Source: Rubinisphaera italica | Lineage (GTDB): Bacteria > Planctomycetota > Planctomycetia > Planctomycetales > Planctomycetaceae | Assembly: GCF_007859715.1 (NCBI RefSeq) | Contig: NZ_SJPG01000001.1 | Span: forward strand, 3,808,728-3,872,727 | DNA: 64,000 bases | Reading direction: 5' to 3' | In this document: positions 23,995 to 33,228 of the stretch, one piece after another | Layout: every line of letters begins with the position of its first letter | Position numbering within the stretch: the stretch's first letter is position 1 | The notes under the pieces: model-generated | Databases searched by the model: none | Seen by the model: the letters and a program-made list of their open reading frames with translations, nothing else | What the model was told of the DNA's origin: nothing | Position numbers and translations under genes: made by a program

Positions 23995-25124
23995 TCGTAC
24001 AACTCCTGTAAATTCTCGGCATCGACGGGGCGAGGATTAAATGTTCCGGTCCATTGCTTTGCGGCTTCAGGAGCCATCACAGCGATCTTGCTCCGTTCGA
24101 CTCCTGCATCTTTCAAGGTGACAGGCAATCCAGTCAGTTCAACCAGATGCCGCACATATTCGGCAACGCGTTCTCCCGCTTCAGGATCATCTTCGGCACA
24201 CAGGCCAATCGCTTCGGCCAGCTCCCCATATAACTGAGGGACGACTTCTGCATTGAAGCGAATCACATGAGGAAGCATGACACCAACAGCAATTCCGTGA
24301 ATGGTATTGAAATGAGCAGTCAAAGGATTCGCCAATGCGTGAGCCGCTCCGAGCATCGATTGTTCAATCGCTGCTCCAGCCCAGTGGGCTCCCAGTAACA
24401 TTTGCTCCCGAGCCTGCAAATCTGCGGAATTCTTGAACATCACTGGAAAAGCTTGCGTCAATAATTTCCAGCCTTCCAGCGAAAACATCCGGGAAACGAA
24501 TGTTCGCTTTTTGGTGACATAGGTTTCCACCGCATGACTCAGCGCATCGACAGCGGTCACCGCAGCGACTTTCTTGGGCATCGTCAAAGTGAGGTCGGGA
24601 TCGAGTATCGCAACTCTGGCTGCTGCTTTTTTGTCGCCGCAAGCCATTTTCATATGTGTCTCAGGATTGGCGATCAATGCGAAGGATTGAGCTTCACTTC
24701 CCGTTCCCGCTGTTGTTGGAATGGCAATGAAGGGAAGCATTGGCCTGGTTGCTTTGCCCACACCCCAATAATCTTCCATCCGACCGCCGTTTGTCAGCAG
24801 GAAATTGACTCCCTTGGCGCAATCCATACTGCTTCCACCGCCGAGTCCAACAATAAAATCAATCGTCTGACCATTGATCGATTCGATCGCTCGCTGAACA
24901 TCCTCTGTGGTGGGGTTTGGCGTGACTCCATCGAAAAGCGTCCAGGAAATACCGGCTTCTTTCAGGGATTCCAGTGCCCGTTGTTCATGCCCCGCTGCAG
25001 CCAATCCCTGATCTGTAATCAAAAATACATGAGAGCCCTGATAATCCCGGACAAGTCCCCCCAGCTGATTCAAAGATCCCGAGCCAAAAACCACGCGTGT
25101 CGGAAACGAAAAATCGAATGCCAT
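23979..25124 (-). CDS. Iron-containing alcohol dehydrogenase
   Basis: A 381-aa group III (iron-type) alcohol dehydrogenase. The N-terminal Rossmann part has [11 protein letters not shown], the nucleotide motif [11 protein letters not shown] is conserved, and the metal ligands are in [11 protein letters not shown] and the [15 protein letters not shown] stretch. It oxidises alcohols or reduces aldehydes with NAD(P). A longer frame begins at 25274, but the family's usual start coincides with the ATG at 25124. The downstream propeller gene overlaps it by 16 bases, an unusual partnership for a cytoplasmic dehydrogenase. Confidence 0.88.
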   Translation of the reverse strand: MAFDFSFPTRVVFGSGSLNQLGGLVRDYQGSHVFLITDQGLAAAGHEQRALESLKEAGISWTLFDGVTPNPTTEDVQRAIESINGQTIDFIVGLGGGSSMDCAKGVNFLLTNGGRMEDYWGVGKATRPMLPFIAIPTTAGTGSEAQSFALIANPETHMKMACGDKKAAARVAILDPDLTLTMPKKVAAVTAVDALSHAVETYVTKKRTFVSRMFSLEGWKLLTQAFPVMFKNSADLQAREQMLLGAHWAGAAIEQSMLGAAHALANPLTAHFNTIHGIAVGVMLPHVIRFNAEVVPQLYGELAEAIGLCAEDDPEAGERVAEYVRHLVELTGLPVTLKDAGVERSKIAVMAPEAAKQWTGTFNPRPVDAENLQELYECAWN

Positions 25125-25489
25125 GGGCAATTCGGTTGAAAACGATGTTGGTGCAGATGTTGTCACGATATTCAGGCAGGCAGATGGAGGAAAGTTCGGG
25201 GGAAGATTCACATGACGCGCTGAAGTGTCCTCTAAGTCCTCTTTGATGGTTAAATTGCTCGTCTTGGCAAGCACCTGTCAGATTCAGACTTTTCATTATT
25301 TTACGGGCAAACCGAGTCAGGGCAAACCGTAAAAGCGATTCCCACGCAATTCCATACGAACTTGGACCCAATAATACGACAAGAAGGAAGCAAATGCACA
25401 CTATTGCGTGCCTGGCCAGATGATTTTCAAGCAGTTCACAAGGTGCCTCTTTGGAACAACGAAAACTCAAACGCTAATGCTCGGCGTTC

Positions 25490-26464
25490 TTAGTCTTCGT
25501 CATCTTCCTCATAGTCATCATCATCTTCTTCATCGTCGTAATCGGGATGCAGGGGATCGTTAGGATCAAAAAAGAAATCGCCCAGTCCCATTGGCAGTGA
25601 ACTTCCCCCGAGAGCCTGATTCTTTTTATCGGCCAGCGATTGCAAATCGTGGGCATCATCTCCCAGGCAGCGTTCCAGCGATTCTCTCCAGGCGACCTCT
25701 TTTGCCAGCGGGTGTTTCGGATCCTGAGCAATTCGCTTGAGAGCATATCGCAACAGATTCAATCCATCGCGGGTGGAGAAATCGAGTTTGAGTTGATGGG
25801 ATTTTTGCAAGAACTCAACCGTCAGATCGAGGAGTTCGTCATCGGCAAACGGAAGATGATATTTGAGAATCGCCATCTCATCATCTCGATTTGGATACGA
25901 CAGCTGTAACGTCGGCTGCAGACGACTTAAAATGTAGTCCGGTATTTCAAAGGTTGATTCATCATCGTTCATGGTGACTGCACAGCGGAAATCGGCATGA
26001 GCCTCGATTGTAATTCCGGCTACAATCGACTCGACATACCGACGATGATCGAGCAGCGGTGCCAGCGAAGCCCACGACTTCTCGTTCATGCGGTTCCCTT
26101 CGTCGAGCACACAAATCCCCCCCGTCAGCATCGCCGTGACCAGTTGCGAGGCATGATACTGAATGGTCCCTTTTTCACCCAGTACTGGAGTGACGAGCAA
26201 ATCTTCAGGCCGGGTATCCGACGTGCATTGATAAATGTAAACGGACTGCTGACGCTCCCGGGCCGCCGCCATCGCCAATGTCGTTTTTCCTATTCCTGGC
26301 GTTCCCACAAGACGTGGTGCTAAAGGCTGGTCCAGCTTGTCGACCACAAGCCAGCAGGCAAGAATTTGCTTGAGAACTTCTCCCTGTCCAATCCACGGAC
26401 TTTCCGTCGTATCCGGCTGAGAAAGGTGTAAGGTGACTCCTCCAACTTCAACATGTTCAATCAT
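25490..26464 (-). CDS. MoxR-like AAA+ ATPase with acidic C-terminal tail
   Basis: A 324-aa AAA+ protein. Walker A is GTPGIGKTT (~53-61), Walker B is [10 protein letters not shown], and the sensor and arginine-finger segments follow ([15 protein letters not shown]). MoxR-like ATPases act as chaperones for protein complexes, usually beside a VWA or DUF58 protein. Here none is adjacent: a DUF58 gene lies 14 kb away. The last ~20 residues are nearly all Asp/Glu with Tyr, an unusual acidic tail. It follows the methionine aminopeptidase gene on the same strand, 69 bases apart. Confidence 0.85.
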   Translation of the reverse strand: MIEHVEVGGVTLHLSQPDTTESPWIGQGEVLKQILACWLVVDKLDQPLAPRLVGTPGIGKTTLAMAAARERQQSVYIYQCTSDTRPEDLLVTPVLGEKGTIQYHASQLVTAMLTGGICVLDEGNRMNEKSWASLAPLLDHRRYVESIVAGITIEAHADFRCAVTMNDDESTFEIPDYILSRLQPTLQLSYPNRDDEMAILKYHLPFADDELLDLTVEFLQKSHQLKLDFSTRDGLNLLRYALKRIAQDPKHPLAKEVAWRESLERCLGDDAHDLQSLADKKNQALGGSSLPMGLGDFFFDPNDPLHPDYDDEEDDDDYEEDDED

Positions 26465-26533
26465 AATGACTTTTAGTTCTAACGCTGCCTGGCAGCTTAT
26501 TGGATTTATCTCAAATCGGAAGCAAACAGTGCA

Positions 26534-27463
26534 CTACACAAAACGATGTCCCTCCTGGGGACCATTTTTCGTCAGTGTCAAAATTTCCGGTCCTTCTTCG
26601 GTCATCAGAATCTGATGTTCAAATTGAGCCGACAACGAATGATCTTTCGTTCGCACCGTCCAGCCATCACTTTCGACAATCGTTTCTGGTTGACCAGTAT
26701 TGATCATTGGCTCGATCGTAAAACAGCAGCCTGGAACAATGATACTTTTCTTTGTCGATTCATGTGGGAAATGGGGAATGCCCGGTTCCTGATGAAACTT
26801 CTGGCCGATCCCATGTCCCTGATAATTCCTGACGACACCATATCCACGCCCCTGTGCATAGCGAGTAATCGCTTTGGCGATATCGTAAACCATGCCATAA
26901 GGTTTGATAGCTCGAATGCCCACAAACAAAGAATCAAAAGCAACCTGGGTGACCGCACGTGCTTCGTCGCTCACCTGTCCTACTAAAAATGTTTCCGACT
27001 GATCCCCATACCAGCCATCGACAATCGTTGTCATGTCGACATTGATGATATCTCCTTCTTTGAGAACGGTCTCATCAGGAATACCGTGACAGACAACGTC
27101 GTTCACGCTTGTGCAAATCGTTTTGGGATATCCTCGGTAGCCCAGGCAGGCCGGCTGATGCCCATGTTCCACGGTGTAACGATGAGCGATTTCATTGAGC
27201 TCCGATGTCCGTATTCCCGGTTGAACAAAGGGGCGAATTACATCCATCAACTCGGCATTAAATCGCGATGCGATCCTCAGTTTTTCTGCCTCGACTGGCC
27301 CATAGATGGGATATTTCCGCCGATATCGAGGCAGAACCGCTTCTCGCAGATGACTTAATTTCACAACAGCGGTTCCTATGGAATGATGAATGTGCCAGAG
27401 ATCAAAAATGTATTCTCCCTGATTATTCTGCAGTTTCAAGTCGAATGGAAAATATGGCCACAT
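26534..27463 (-). CDS. map: Methionine aminopeptidase type I
   Basis: Removes the initiator Met from new proteins. Metal ligands are visible in [11 protein letters not shown] and GDQSETF (two Asp), [12 protein letters not shown] (His), TIEPMI (Glu) and EHQILMT (Glu). The ORF start at 27463 gives 309 aa, about 40-50 more than the core. A GTG at 27364 with AGGA upstream begins a 276-aa protein and may be the real start; the first 33 residues match nothing I recognise. It is divergent from the PQQ membrane protein and upstream of the MoxR-like gene. Confidence 0.9.
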   Translation of the reverse strand: MWPYFPFDLKLQNNQGEYIFDLWHIHHSIGTAVVKLSHLREAVLPRYRRKYPIYGPVEAEKLRIASRFNAELMDVIRPFVQPGIRTSELNEIAHRYTVEHGHQPACLGYRGYPKTICTSVNDVVCHGIPDETVLKEGDIINVDMTTIVDGWYGDQSETFLVGQVSDEARAVTQVAFDSLFVGIRAIKPYGMVYDIAKAITRYAQGRGYGVVRNYQGHGIGQKFHQEPGIPHFPHESTKKSIIVPGCCFTIEPMINTGQPETIVESDGWTVRTKDHSLSAQFEHQILMTEEGPEILTLTKNGPQEGHRFV

Positions 27464-27671
27464 GACACATTTTATTCATGACCAATCGGTTCCGACCAAC
27501 ATGAGGCACGTTTAGCAGATTTTGTGAACTACTGATAGCCATCAGATCTTATTGATGCGATGAAAAATTCGAGAGGTTCTCACTCTTGCACAACGCAAAT
27601 GGGGTTTCCGGGGTACAATCAGCTGTCTAATATGAATCAAAACAACCCATTTCTTATTGTGAACTCCATGC

Positions 27672-29384
27672 ATGAACGAAATCCCTGATCAACAATCATC
27701 GTATCCTCCTGAATCCATTGCAAACACGGATTCCGAGTCGAAAGCTCAAGTATCACAAAAGCGGAAGTGGTATCGCTCTTCGTTCTTACCGATTTTTGCC
27801 ACTGTCCTGCTCGGTTTGGGGTTGGTCTGGGCTCAATTCATCTACGATCCCATTCAGGGCGATGCCCTGGTGAACCTGATCTCGTTCTCCATGTCTTCAC
27901 TTCTAGGATTGATACTCGCATTCTGGTTCAGTTTCCTCTCATTTTTTTCACGACGAACCGTTTTGACAATTATGATCCCCTTGCTTCTGATAGGTTTCGG
28001 CTGGGCGGCTTCCATACGTAGAGTCGAATTCGACGGCGATATGAAAATGAATTTCGTCTATCGCTGGGAACCGCCTCCAATACTCCAGCAGGCTCATGCG
28101 AGTCCTGTTCAGGAAGAAGTCGGAGTTTATGAAGAATCCCCCACAAATTTCCCCGCCTATCGTGGAAGAAATTTTGATGGCATCCTTGTCAGTCCTCCCT
28201 TAAACAAAGACTGGCAGGCGAATCCTCCGCAAGAACTCTGGAGAACCGATGTCGGCGCAGGTTATGCCTCGATGGCTGTTGTTGGCAATTCTGTGATTAC
28301 TCTCGAACAACGAGAAAATCAGGAAGCGGTGACCTGCTACAACGCGACCACCGGTCAACTCAAGTGGATTCACTCCTACCCTGCTCGATTTTACGAAGCG
28401 ATGGGAGGACTGGGGCCGCGTACAACACCAACAATTTCCGAAGGACGTGTGTTTATCGCCGGAGCTGCAGGAGAAGCCCTGTGTCTTGATTTTTTCACTG
28501 GAAAAGTGATCTGGTCGCGTAATCTGCTCGACGATCTCAATATCCCGAATGTCATCTGGGGACAATCATCCAGTCCACTCGTTCTGGAAAATCATATCAT
28601 CTTCAACCCAGGTGGACCTGATGGGGACGGCTTAATTGCCCTCGATCCCGAAACAGGAAAAACGATCTGGCAGGCGGCAGGTTTATCCAAATATACCGAG
28701 GATAATAAAACCAATCATTGTGGTTATAGTTCTCCCATCATGATGAACATTCACGATGTCGAGCAATTAATTATATTTGAGGGCAAAGGTTTGCGTTCCT
28801 GCAATATCGAAACCGGAGAAACCCTCTGGCACTACCCCTTTGAAAACGTAGCTGGCGTGAACTCGGCTCAGCCGGTCCTGCTCGATGATGGACATCACAT
28901 TTTCATTTCTGCCAGCTACGCGATGGGAAGTGCAGTGGTCGATGTGCAGAAGTCAGTTGATACCAACGCTGAAGGAATTGAGAAGAACTCATGGACCGTC
29001 GAAAAGGTCTGGCACGAAGAACGCACTCTCCGCAGTAAATTTACCAGTGTCATTTACCGGGAAGGTTACATTTACGGACTCGATGAAGGCATCATGATGT
29101 GCATCGAGCCGTTGACCGGCAAGAAACAATGGAAAGCCGGCCGCTTCGGACACGGTCAACTTGTCTATGCCGACGGTACAATTGTTGTCATGGCCGAGGA
29201 CGGCAATCTGCATCTGATTGAACCGAACCCAACCGAGTTCCGCGAGCTCACTTCAATGATGGTCCTGCCTGACTCCAGTAAAGTCTGGAACCCTCAGGCA
29301 TTAGCCGACGGCATCGTCTATGTACGCGATCATCGTCAGATGGCAGCCTTTGATTTAAGACGAGTAACTCCAGAAGGAAATTAA
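27672..29384 (+). CDS. Membrane-anchored PQQ-like beta-propeller protein
   Basis: A 570-aa protein with a Ser/Gln-rich cytoplasmic start, three hydrophobic membrane segments (about residues 38-125) and a large external beta-propeller of PQQ/quinoprotein-like blades (GQLKWIHSYP, GKVIWSRNL, GKTIWQAAG, GETLWHYPF, GKKQWKAGR). Such proteins in planctomycetes are of unknown role, possibly scaffolds. A repeat element lies just after the stop and before the next gene. Confidence 0.83.
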   Translation: MNEIPDQQSSYPPESIANTDSESKAQVSQKRKWYRSSFLPIFATVLLGLGLVWAQFIYDPIQGDALVNLISFSMSSLLGLILAFWFSFLSFFSRRTVLTIMIPLLLIGFGWAASIRRVEFDGDMKMNFVYRWEPPPILQQAHASPVQEEVGVYEESPTNFPAYRGRNFDGILVSPPLNKDWQANPPQELWRTDVGAGYASMAVVGNSVITLEQRENQEAVTCYNATTGQLKWIHSYPARFYEAMGGLGPRTTPTISEGRVFIAGAAGEALCLDFFTGKVIWSRNLLDDLNIPNVIWGQSSSPLVLENHIIFNPGGPDGDGLIALDPETGKTIWQAAGLSKYTEDNKTNHCGYSSPIMMNIHDVEQLIIFEGKGLRSCNIETGETLWHYPFENVAGVNSAQPVLLDDGHHIFISASYAMGSAVVDVQKSVDTNAEGIEKNSWTVEKVWHEERTLRSKFTSVIYREGYIYGLDEGIMMCIEPLTGKKQWKAGRFGHGQLVYADGTIVVMAEDGNLHLIEPNPTEFRELTSMMVLPDSSKVWNPQALADGIVYVRDHRQMAAFDLRRVTPEGN

Positions 29385-29386
29385 CA

Positions 29387-29507
29387 GTCCCCTCTCCCTC
29401 AGGGAGAGGGTTAGGGTGAGGGAGAAATCGAGGTTTATTCAAAAAGAACGTCGAAGTCTTCCCCTCATCCGGCCTTCGGCCACCTTCTCCCCCCAGGAAA
29501 AGGAAAG
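29387..29507. repeat. GC-rich dispersed repeat, copy 3 of 3
   Basis: Begins AGTCCCCTCTCCC, then GGGAGAGGGTTAGGGTGAGG, CGTCGAAGTCTTCCCCTC and CATCCGGCCTTCGGCCACC. It is the most complete of the three copies. It sits between the PQQ protein gene and the phosphatase gene. Confidence 0.87.
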
Positions 29508-29537
29508 TAAACTGCTCACAATAAATGGGATTTCGTA

Positions 29538-30836
29538 ATGCCAATTGAAGAAAACACACTCCCCTTCTCCGCGACTCTGTCTGCTTCCCGTCTGGAAGAT
29601 GTGACCGATATGATGCGGGAAATCAGCAAGTATTCCGATCCAGCTGATATTGTTCGGGAATACGTCCAGCGAATTCGACAGTTTTATCCGGTCGACCGAG
29701 TCATCGCACTGGCTCGGCCGGATATGAATTCGGATGAGGTTCTTTATGCCAGCATGGGCAACTGGGACAAACCAGTTCTCCCATGGGGAGATTTGGACAG
29801 TTTTCAGCCTCTGGGCGACGGTCTGCTGAAAAACCTGTGTCTCAACGGCGAACCAACGATTATCAATAATCTGACTGATGAACTCAATGAAAGCGAACGC
29901 GATCTCATTGGGAATATGAACTCACTCCGCGTTATCCCTTTGTTCGACAAAGGGGATGCCACTCAAATGATTGTCGGATTGAAAGAAGAAGGCAGTGGGT
30001 TTCAAGAGGAAGATCTTTCCGCACTGGTGTGGCTGGGAAATCTGTTTGGCAAGGCTGTCCAGAACCTCATTAAGGCTCGCGAACTGGAGAGTGCCTATCA
30101 GGAAGTTGATCGGGAACTGAAAACCGTTGGCCAAATTCAGCGCGATCTGCTGCCGGAGACTTTGCCAGAAATCCCGAATCTTGAACTGGCCACCTATTAT
30201 GAACCATCTGCAAGAGCAGGTGGAGACTATTACGATTTCTTCCCGCTCCAAGATGGTCGGCTCGGAATCTTCATTGCCGATGTGAGTGGTCACGGTACAC
30301 CGGCAGCGGTCGTGATGGCGATTATGCACACGATCGCTCATACCTATACCGGGTCGCAGGAGTTGCCCAGTCAGTTTATGACACATATCAACAAGCATCT
30401 CTGCCAGAATTTTACGACCAGAAGTGGCATTTTCGTGACTGCCTTTTACGCCATTTACAATCCGCAGGATAAATCACTGGCATACGCCTCAGCTGGCCAC
30501 AACCCGCCAATTCATCGACGTTGTGGAGCATCACCAGTTTCCACACTCAATCGAGCAGGCCGAATTCCGCTGGGGATCAGTACAGAGATCACTTACGATG
30601 ACGCAACCGTAAAACTCTCTTCCGGTGATCGAGTTGTACTTTACACCGATGGAATCATAGAAGCCTTCGGCACCGATGACACTCAGTTCGGTATGGACCG
30701 TCTGGGAGCAATCGTCGGCCGATGCGATTTGAATTCGACAACTATTGTCGATGCGGTCGTCAAACAACTCCAGGAATTCACCGGCACAACCAGTCAGACT
30801 GATGACTGTACTCTGGTAGTGATGAAGGTTCGTTGA
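29538..30836 (+). CDS. GAF-SpoIIE-type PP2C phosphatase (RsbU-like)
   Basis: A 432-aa regulator. An N-terminal GAF-like sensor (about residues 20-175) is linked by a coiled stretch to a PPM/SpoIIE phosphatase domain: GGDYYDFFPL, GIFIADVSGHGTPAAVV, ASAGHNPP, RVVLYTDGIIEAF and DDCTLVVMKV are the family motifs, with the metal-binding Asp residues intact. Family members dephosphorylate anti-sigma-factor antagonists in partner-switching pathways. No antagonist, anti-sigma or sigma gene is adjacent, so its target is not visible in this window. Confidence 0.9.
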   Translation: MPIEENTLPFSATLSASRLEDVTDMMREISKYSDPADIVREYVQRIRQFYPVDRVIALARPDMNSDEVLYASMGNWDKPVLPWGDLDSFQPLGDGLLKNLCLNGEPTIINNLTDELNESERDLIGNMNSLRVIPLFDKGDATQMIVGLKEEGSGFQEEDLSALVWLGNLFGKAVQNLIKARELESAYQEVDRELKTVGQIQRDLLPETLPEIPNLELATYYEPSARAGGDYYDFFPLQDGRLGIFIADVSGHGTPAAVVMAIMHTIAHTYTGSQELPSQFMTHINKHLCQNFTTRSGIFVTAFYAIYNPQDKSLAYASAGHNPPIHRRCGASPVSTLNRAGRIPLGISTEITYDDATVKLSSGDRVVLYTDGIIEAFGTDDTQFGMDRLGAIVGRCDLNSTTIVDAVVKQLQEFTGTTSQTDDCTLVVMKVR

Positions 30837-30854
30837 TTCCCCATTTCTTGAACA

Positions 30855-30897
30855 GGGTGGCTGGGGGCGAAACGTAGCGAAGCCCCCAGATTTTTTT
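30855..30897 (+). terminator. Terminator-like hairpin repeat after the phosphatase gene (copy 1 of 2)
   Basis: GGGTGGCTGGGGGC with the complementary GCCCCCAG gives an 8-bp GC stem, followed by ATTTTTTTATT. It terminates the plus-strand phosphatase gene. The same 37-base unit occurs at 35116-35152 with 33 of 37 identical bases, so this terminator is a repeat family. Confidence 0.75.
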
Positions 30898-30900
30898 ATT

Positions 30901-31008
30901 TCTAGAGCATATTCAATAATTACCTGCAGCTTTCAGTAGGAGCAAACACAGTGTTTTTAGGACATTTGATGTCCATGCGACTGCAGAAACCATTTGAAAA
31001 TGGCCTAG
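30901..31008. repeat. 108-bp MITE-like repeat, copy 1 of 3
   Basis: Starts TCTAGAGCATATTCAA and ends TTGAAAATGGCCTAG, an imperfect ~15-bp terminal inverted repeat. The interior shares CTGCAG, AGGAGCAAACACAG and CTGCAGAAACCATTTG with copies at 59562-59669 (reverse) and 62661-62762. It is located between convergent genes. Confidence 0.85.
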
Positions 31009-31023
31009 TCCTGCCGCCAACTA

Positions 31024-31809
31024 TCAAGCGGCATCTTTTTCCGGCATTTTAACCCGGAAGTTACCCTTCTCTTCGATGATCGAATCGGCATCAAATCGGC
31101 TGCCGAAGTACAGCCGCTGAGCCAATTCATCGCGGAGCACTGTTTCGGCATCTCCCGAAACGAGCACCCGGCCTGCACAAATGACGTTGCTGCGATCGGT
31201 AATCGTGAGCGTTTCACGTTCCCGGTGATCAGTTAGCAAGATAGAAATGCCGCGATCCCGCAGATCGTAAATGATATCCTGAATACCATTAATGGTAACC
31301 GGATCGATCCCCGTGAATGGTTCATCAAGTAGAATCAATTCAGGATCGCTGGCCAGACAACGGGCGATTTCCAGACGGCGGCGTTCTCCACCGGACAGGG
31401 TGCCTGCGATCTGCTTTTTCTTGTCGAGCAAACCAAACTGATCAAGCAGGTCATCGGTTCGATGTTTTCTCTCGCGATAACTGAGCGGCATGAATTCCAG
31501 AATGGCCCGGATATTATCGGCCACCGAAAGTTTTCCGAAGACTGACTCATCCTGCGGCAGATAGCCCATTCCCTGTCGGGCTCGCTTATACATCGGCCAG
31601 CGGGTGACATCTTTCCCATTGAGCAGAACCTTGCCTTCGGTTGGTGTGACCAGACCACAGGTCATTTTGAACGTGGTCGATTTCCCGGCTCCATTCGGAC
31701 CAAGCAGTCCGACGATTTCGCCCCGTTCGATATCAAAACTGACTCCGTCGACGGCTCGTTTTCCGCCCGGGTAGTCCTTCACCAGATCAATACATTCCAG
31801 CAGTGGCAT
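31024..31809 (-). CDS. lptB: LPS export ABC transporter ATPase LptB-like
   Basis: A 261-aa ABC ATPase most similar to LptB, which powers LPS extraction from the inner membrane with LptF/LptG. Walker A is GPNGAGKSTT, the signature is LSGGERRRLEI, Walker B is LILLDEPFTG, and the NIRAILEFM, HRTDDLL and DHRERETLTITDR segments are LptB-like. ATG at 31809 has GGGAGG 6 bases upstream and is preferred over the frame extending to 31842. No LptC/LptA gene is nearby; the assignment rests on sequence similarity alone. Confidence 0.85.
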   Translation of the reverse strand: MPLLECIDLVKDYPGGKRAVDGVSFDIERGEIVGLLGPNGAGKSTTFKMTCGLVTPTEGKVLLNGKDVTRWPMYKRARQGMGYLPQDESVFGKLSVADNIRAILEFMPLSYRERKHRTDDLLDQFGLLDKKKQIAGTLSGGERRRLEIARCLASDPELILLDEPFTGIDPVTINGIQDIIYDLRDRGISILLTDHRERETLTITDRSNVICAGRVLVSGDAETVLRDELAQRLYFGSRFDADSIIEEKGNFRVKMPEKDAA

Positions 31810-31913
31810 CCTTGCCCTCCCTGACTTTCTCTGCAGTGGCATTTTCTGAATGGTAGTCTATCACGAATCCCGTGCAATCAGAAAGATCAGATCAGTAGAT
31901 AGCCTGATTTCAT

Positions 31914-32339
31914 TCACTGAGATTCCTCAAACACATTAAACCAGGCTTTACAATGCGGACACTTCACATCGCCCGAAGGCGAAACTTCCACTTCACCCCG
32001 TGGAGCACCACAGTTTGGGCAAACCTGCCGCAAGGAACCAGTTCTGGTAGTTTTCACATGCTTTGACATCATTGTTTGCATGGAATTTTGCATTTTCTCA
32101 ACTGAACTTTTGGGGGCAGTTGAAATGCCTGTGAACAGAGTAAACAATCCCGCGCCACCCAAAGCCACGAATGGAAGGGCGATAAATGAGGCAAAAAAGC
32201 GAAAGAAAAGAGGTGGGGAATGAAAACTGTGAAATGGCATCGCCCACATGGAAATCAGAACGGTCAAGCCAATTCCACCAAACGTTGCTCCAATAATGCC
32301 AGCAACGATACGCTCGTTTATGGAAGCGCGGTTTGACAT
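31914..32339 (-). CDS. Membrane protein with C-terminal zinc ribbon
   Basis: A 141-aa protein with two N-terminal membrane helices (about residues 12-33 and 48-70) and a C-terminal zinc ribbon (CPNCGAPRG, CPHCKAWF). No enzymatic motif. The topology, membrane anchor and cytoplasmic zinc ribbon, recurs in other proteins of this window (12736-13272). The function is unknown. Confidence 0.72.
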   Translation of the reverse strand: MSNRASINERIVAGIIGATFGGIGLTVLISMWAMPFHSFHSPPLFFRFFASFIALPFVALGGAGLFTLFTGISTAPKSSVEKMQNSMQTMMSKHVKTTRTGSLRQVCPNCGAPRGEVEVSPSGDVKCPHCKAWFNVFEESQ

Positions 32340-32445
32340 TCCATCTCCTGTAAAAGTGTATCAACTGAAAGCTTCATGAATTCAAATTAACGAATTCTCT
32401 GTCCATCAGGATTAACAATCTTACAGACTTCAGTGACAATAATGC

Positions 32446-32475
32446 AAAAAGCCCGTCCAGTTGGACAGGCTTTTC
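32446..32475 (-). terminator. Rho-independent terminator of rpsT
   Basis: On the minus strand AAGCCTGTCC and GGACGGGCTT pair around AACT, followed by TTT. It lies 40 bases after the rpsT stop, as expected for a highly expressed ribosomal gene. Confidence 0.8.
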
Positions 32476-32514
32476 ATGTTTCATTCAGACAAAACCTCTT
32501 TGTGAGGCTTGACG

Positions 32515-32805
32515 TTACGAACTTTGTCCTGAAGCGACTTTCGCTCCCGCGTCTTTGAGCACTTTTGACAAACGACTTTTTGTGCGAGCAGCGGCATTGC
32601 GGTGAATCAGGTGCTTGGCAGCGGCTTGATCAAGTTTTTTTGTAGCGACTTTAAATGCGGCCTGAGCATCTTCCACTTTACCTTCTTCAACCAAAGTACG
32701 AACTTTTTTAATAGTCGTACGAAGAGTAGAGCGCTGAGCACGATTGTGCAGACGACGCTTCTGACTTTGACGAAGGGCCTTTTTGGCATTGACTGAATTC
32801 GGCAT
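32515..32805 (-). CDS. rpsT: 30S ribosomal protein S20
   Basis: A 96-aa, lysine/arginine-rich all-helical protein. The [19 protein letters not shown] start and the [12 protein letters not shown] segment are hallmarks of S20, which binds 16S rRNA early in 30S assembly. It is monocistronic, followed by a strong terminator. Length is typical for the family. Confidence 0.97.
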   Translation of the reverse strand: MPNSVNAKKALRQSQKRRLHNRAQRSTLRTTIKKVRTLVEEGKVEDAQAAFKVATKKLDQAAAKHLIHRNAAARTKSRLSKVLKDAGAKVASGQSS

Positions 32806-33228
32806 AAACTGTTTCCACGAAATACGTTACGAGCTCGTAACCAATGTTTCAATAACTCTGTTCCAAATGGATCGGTGATTTTAGCGATACTCGACTCAAA
32901 GTTCAAATCTAACGACGGAGAATGCAGGGCAATCCCGTTAAATTGACTTCAAAGCACGAAAAATAACGTTTATTGATAAAGTTTTCTCAGTCGGGAGGAC
33001 CGAATTCATTGAAATATTGTCATAATATTGCCGAATTGGAACAACTGGCCTGTTTCTTGCAATGTTAGACCATTCCTACCGCATTCTGTTTGACGAATAG
33101 CCGATAAAATGGTGGATTAGAGAGATCAGTCCGCTCTCACTATGCGCATTCGTCAGCGGAATTCGATCATCATTTTCCGGGCAATGTCAAATTTGATCTG
33201 ATCGGTCACCATTTTTCATTGTCTGCTG
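32806..33228. other. Divergent intergenic region between rpsT and the hydrolase
   Basis: A 423-base AT-rich interval. It must hold the rpsT promoter and contains a sigma-54-like site at 33046-33061 facing the hydrolase. I see no gene. Confidence 0.5.
33046..33061 (+). promoter_or_regulatory. Candidate sigma-54 (-24/-12) promoter
   Basis: TGGCCTGTTTCTTGCA has GG and GC 10 bases apart and matches the consensus TGGCACGnnnnTTGCW at all but two fixed positions. It lies 168 bases before the hydrolase GTG. Single-site matches arise by chance, so this is a candidate only. Confidence 0.35.
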
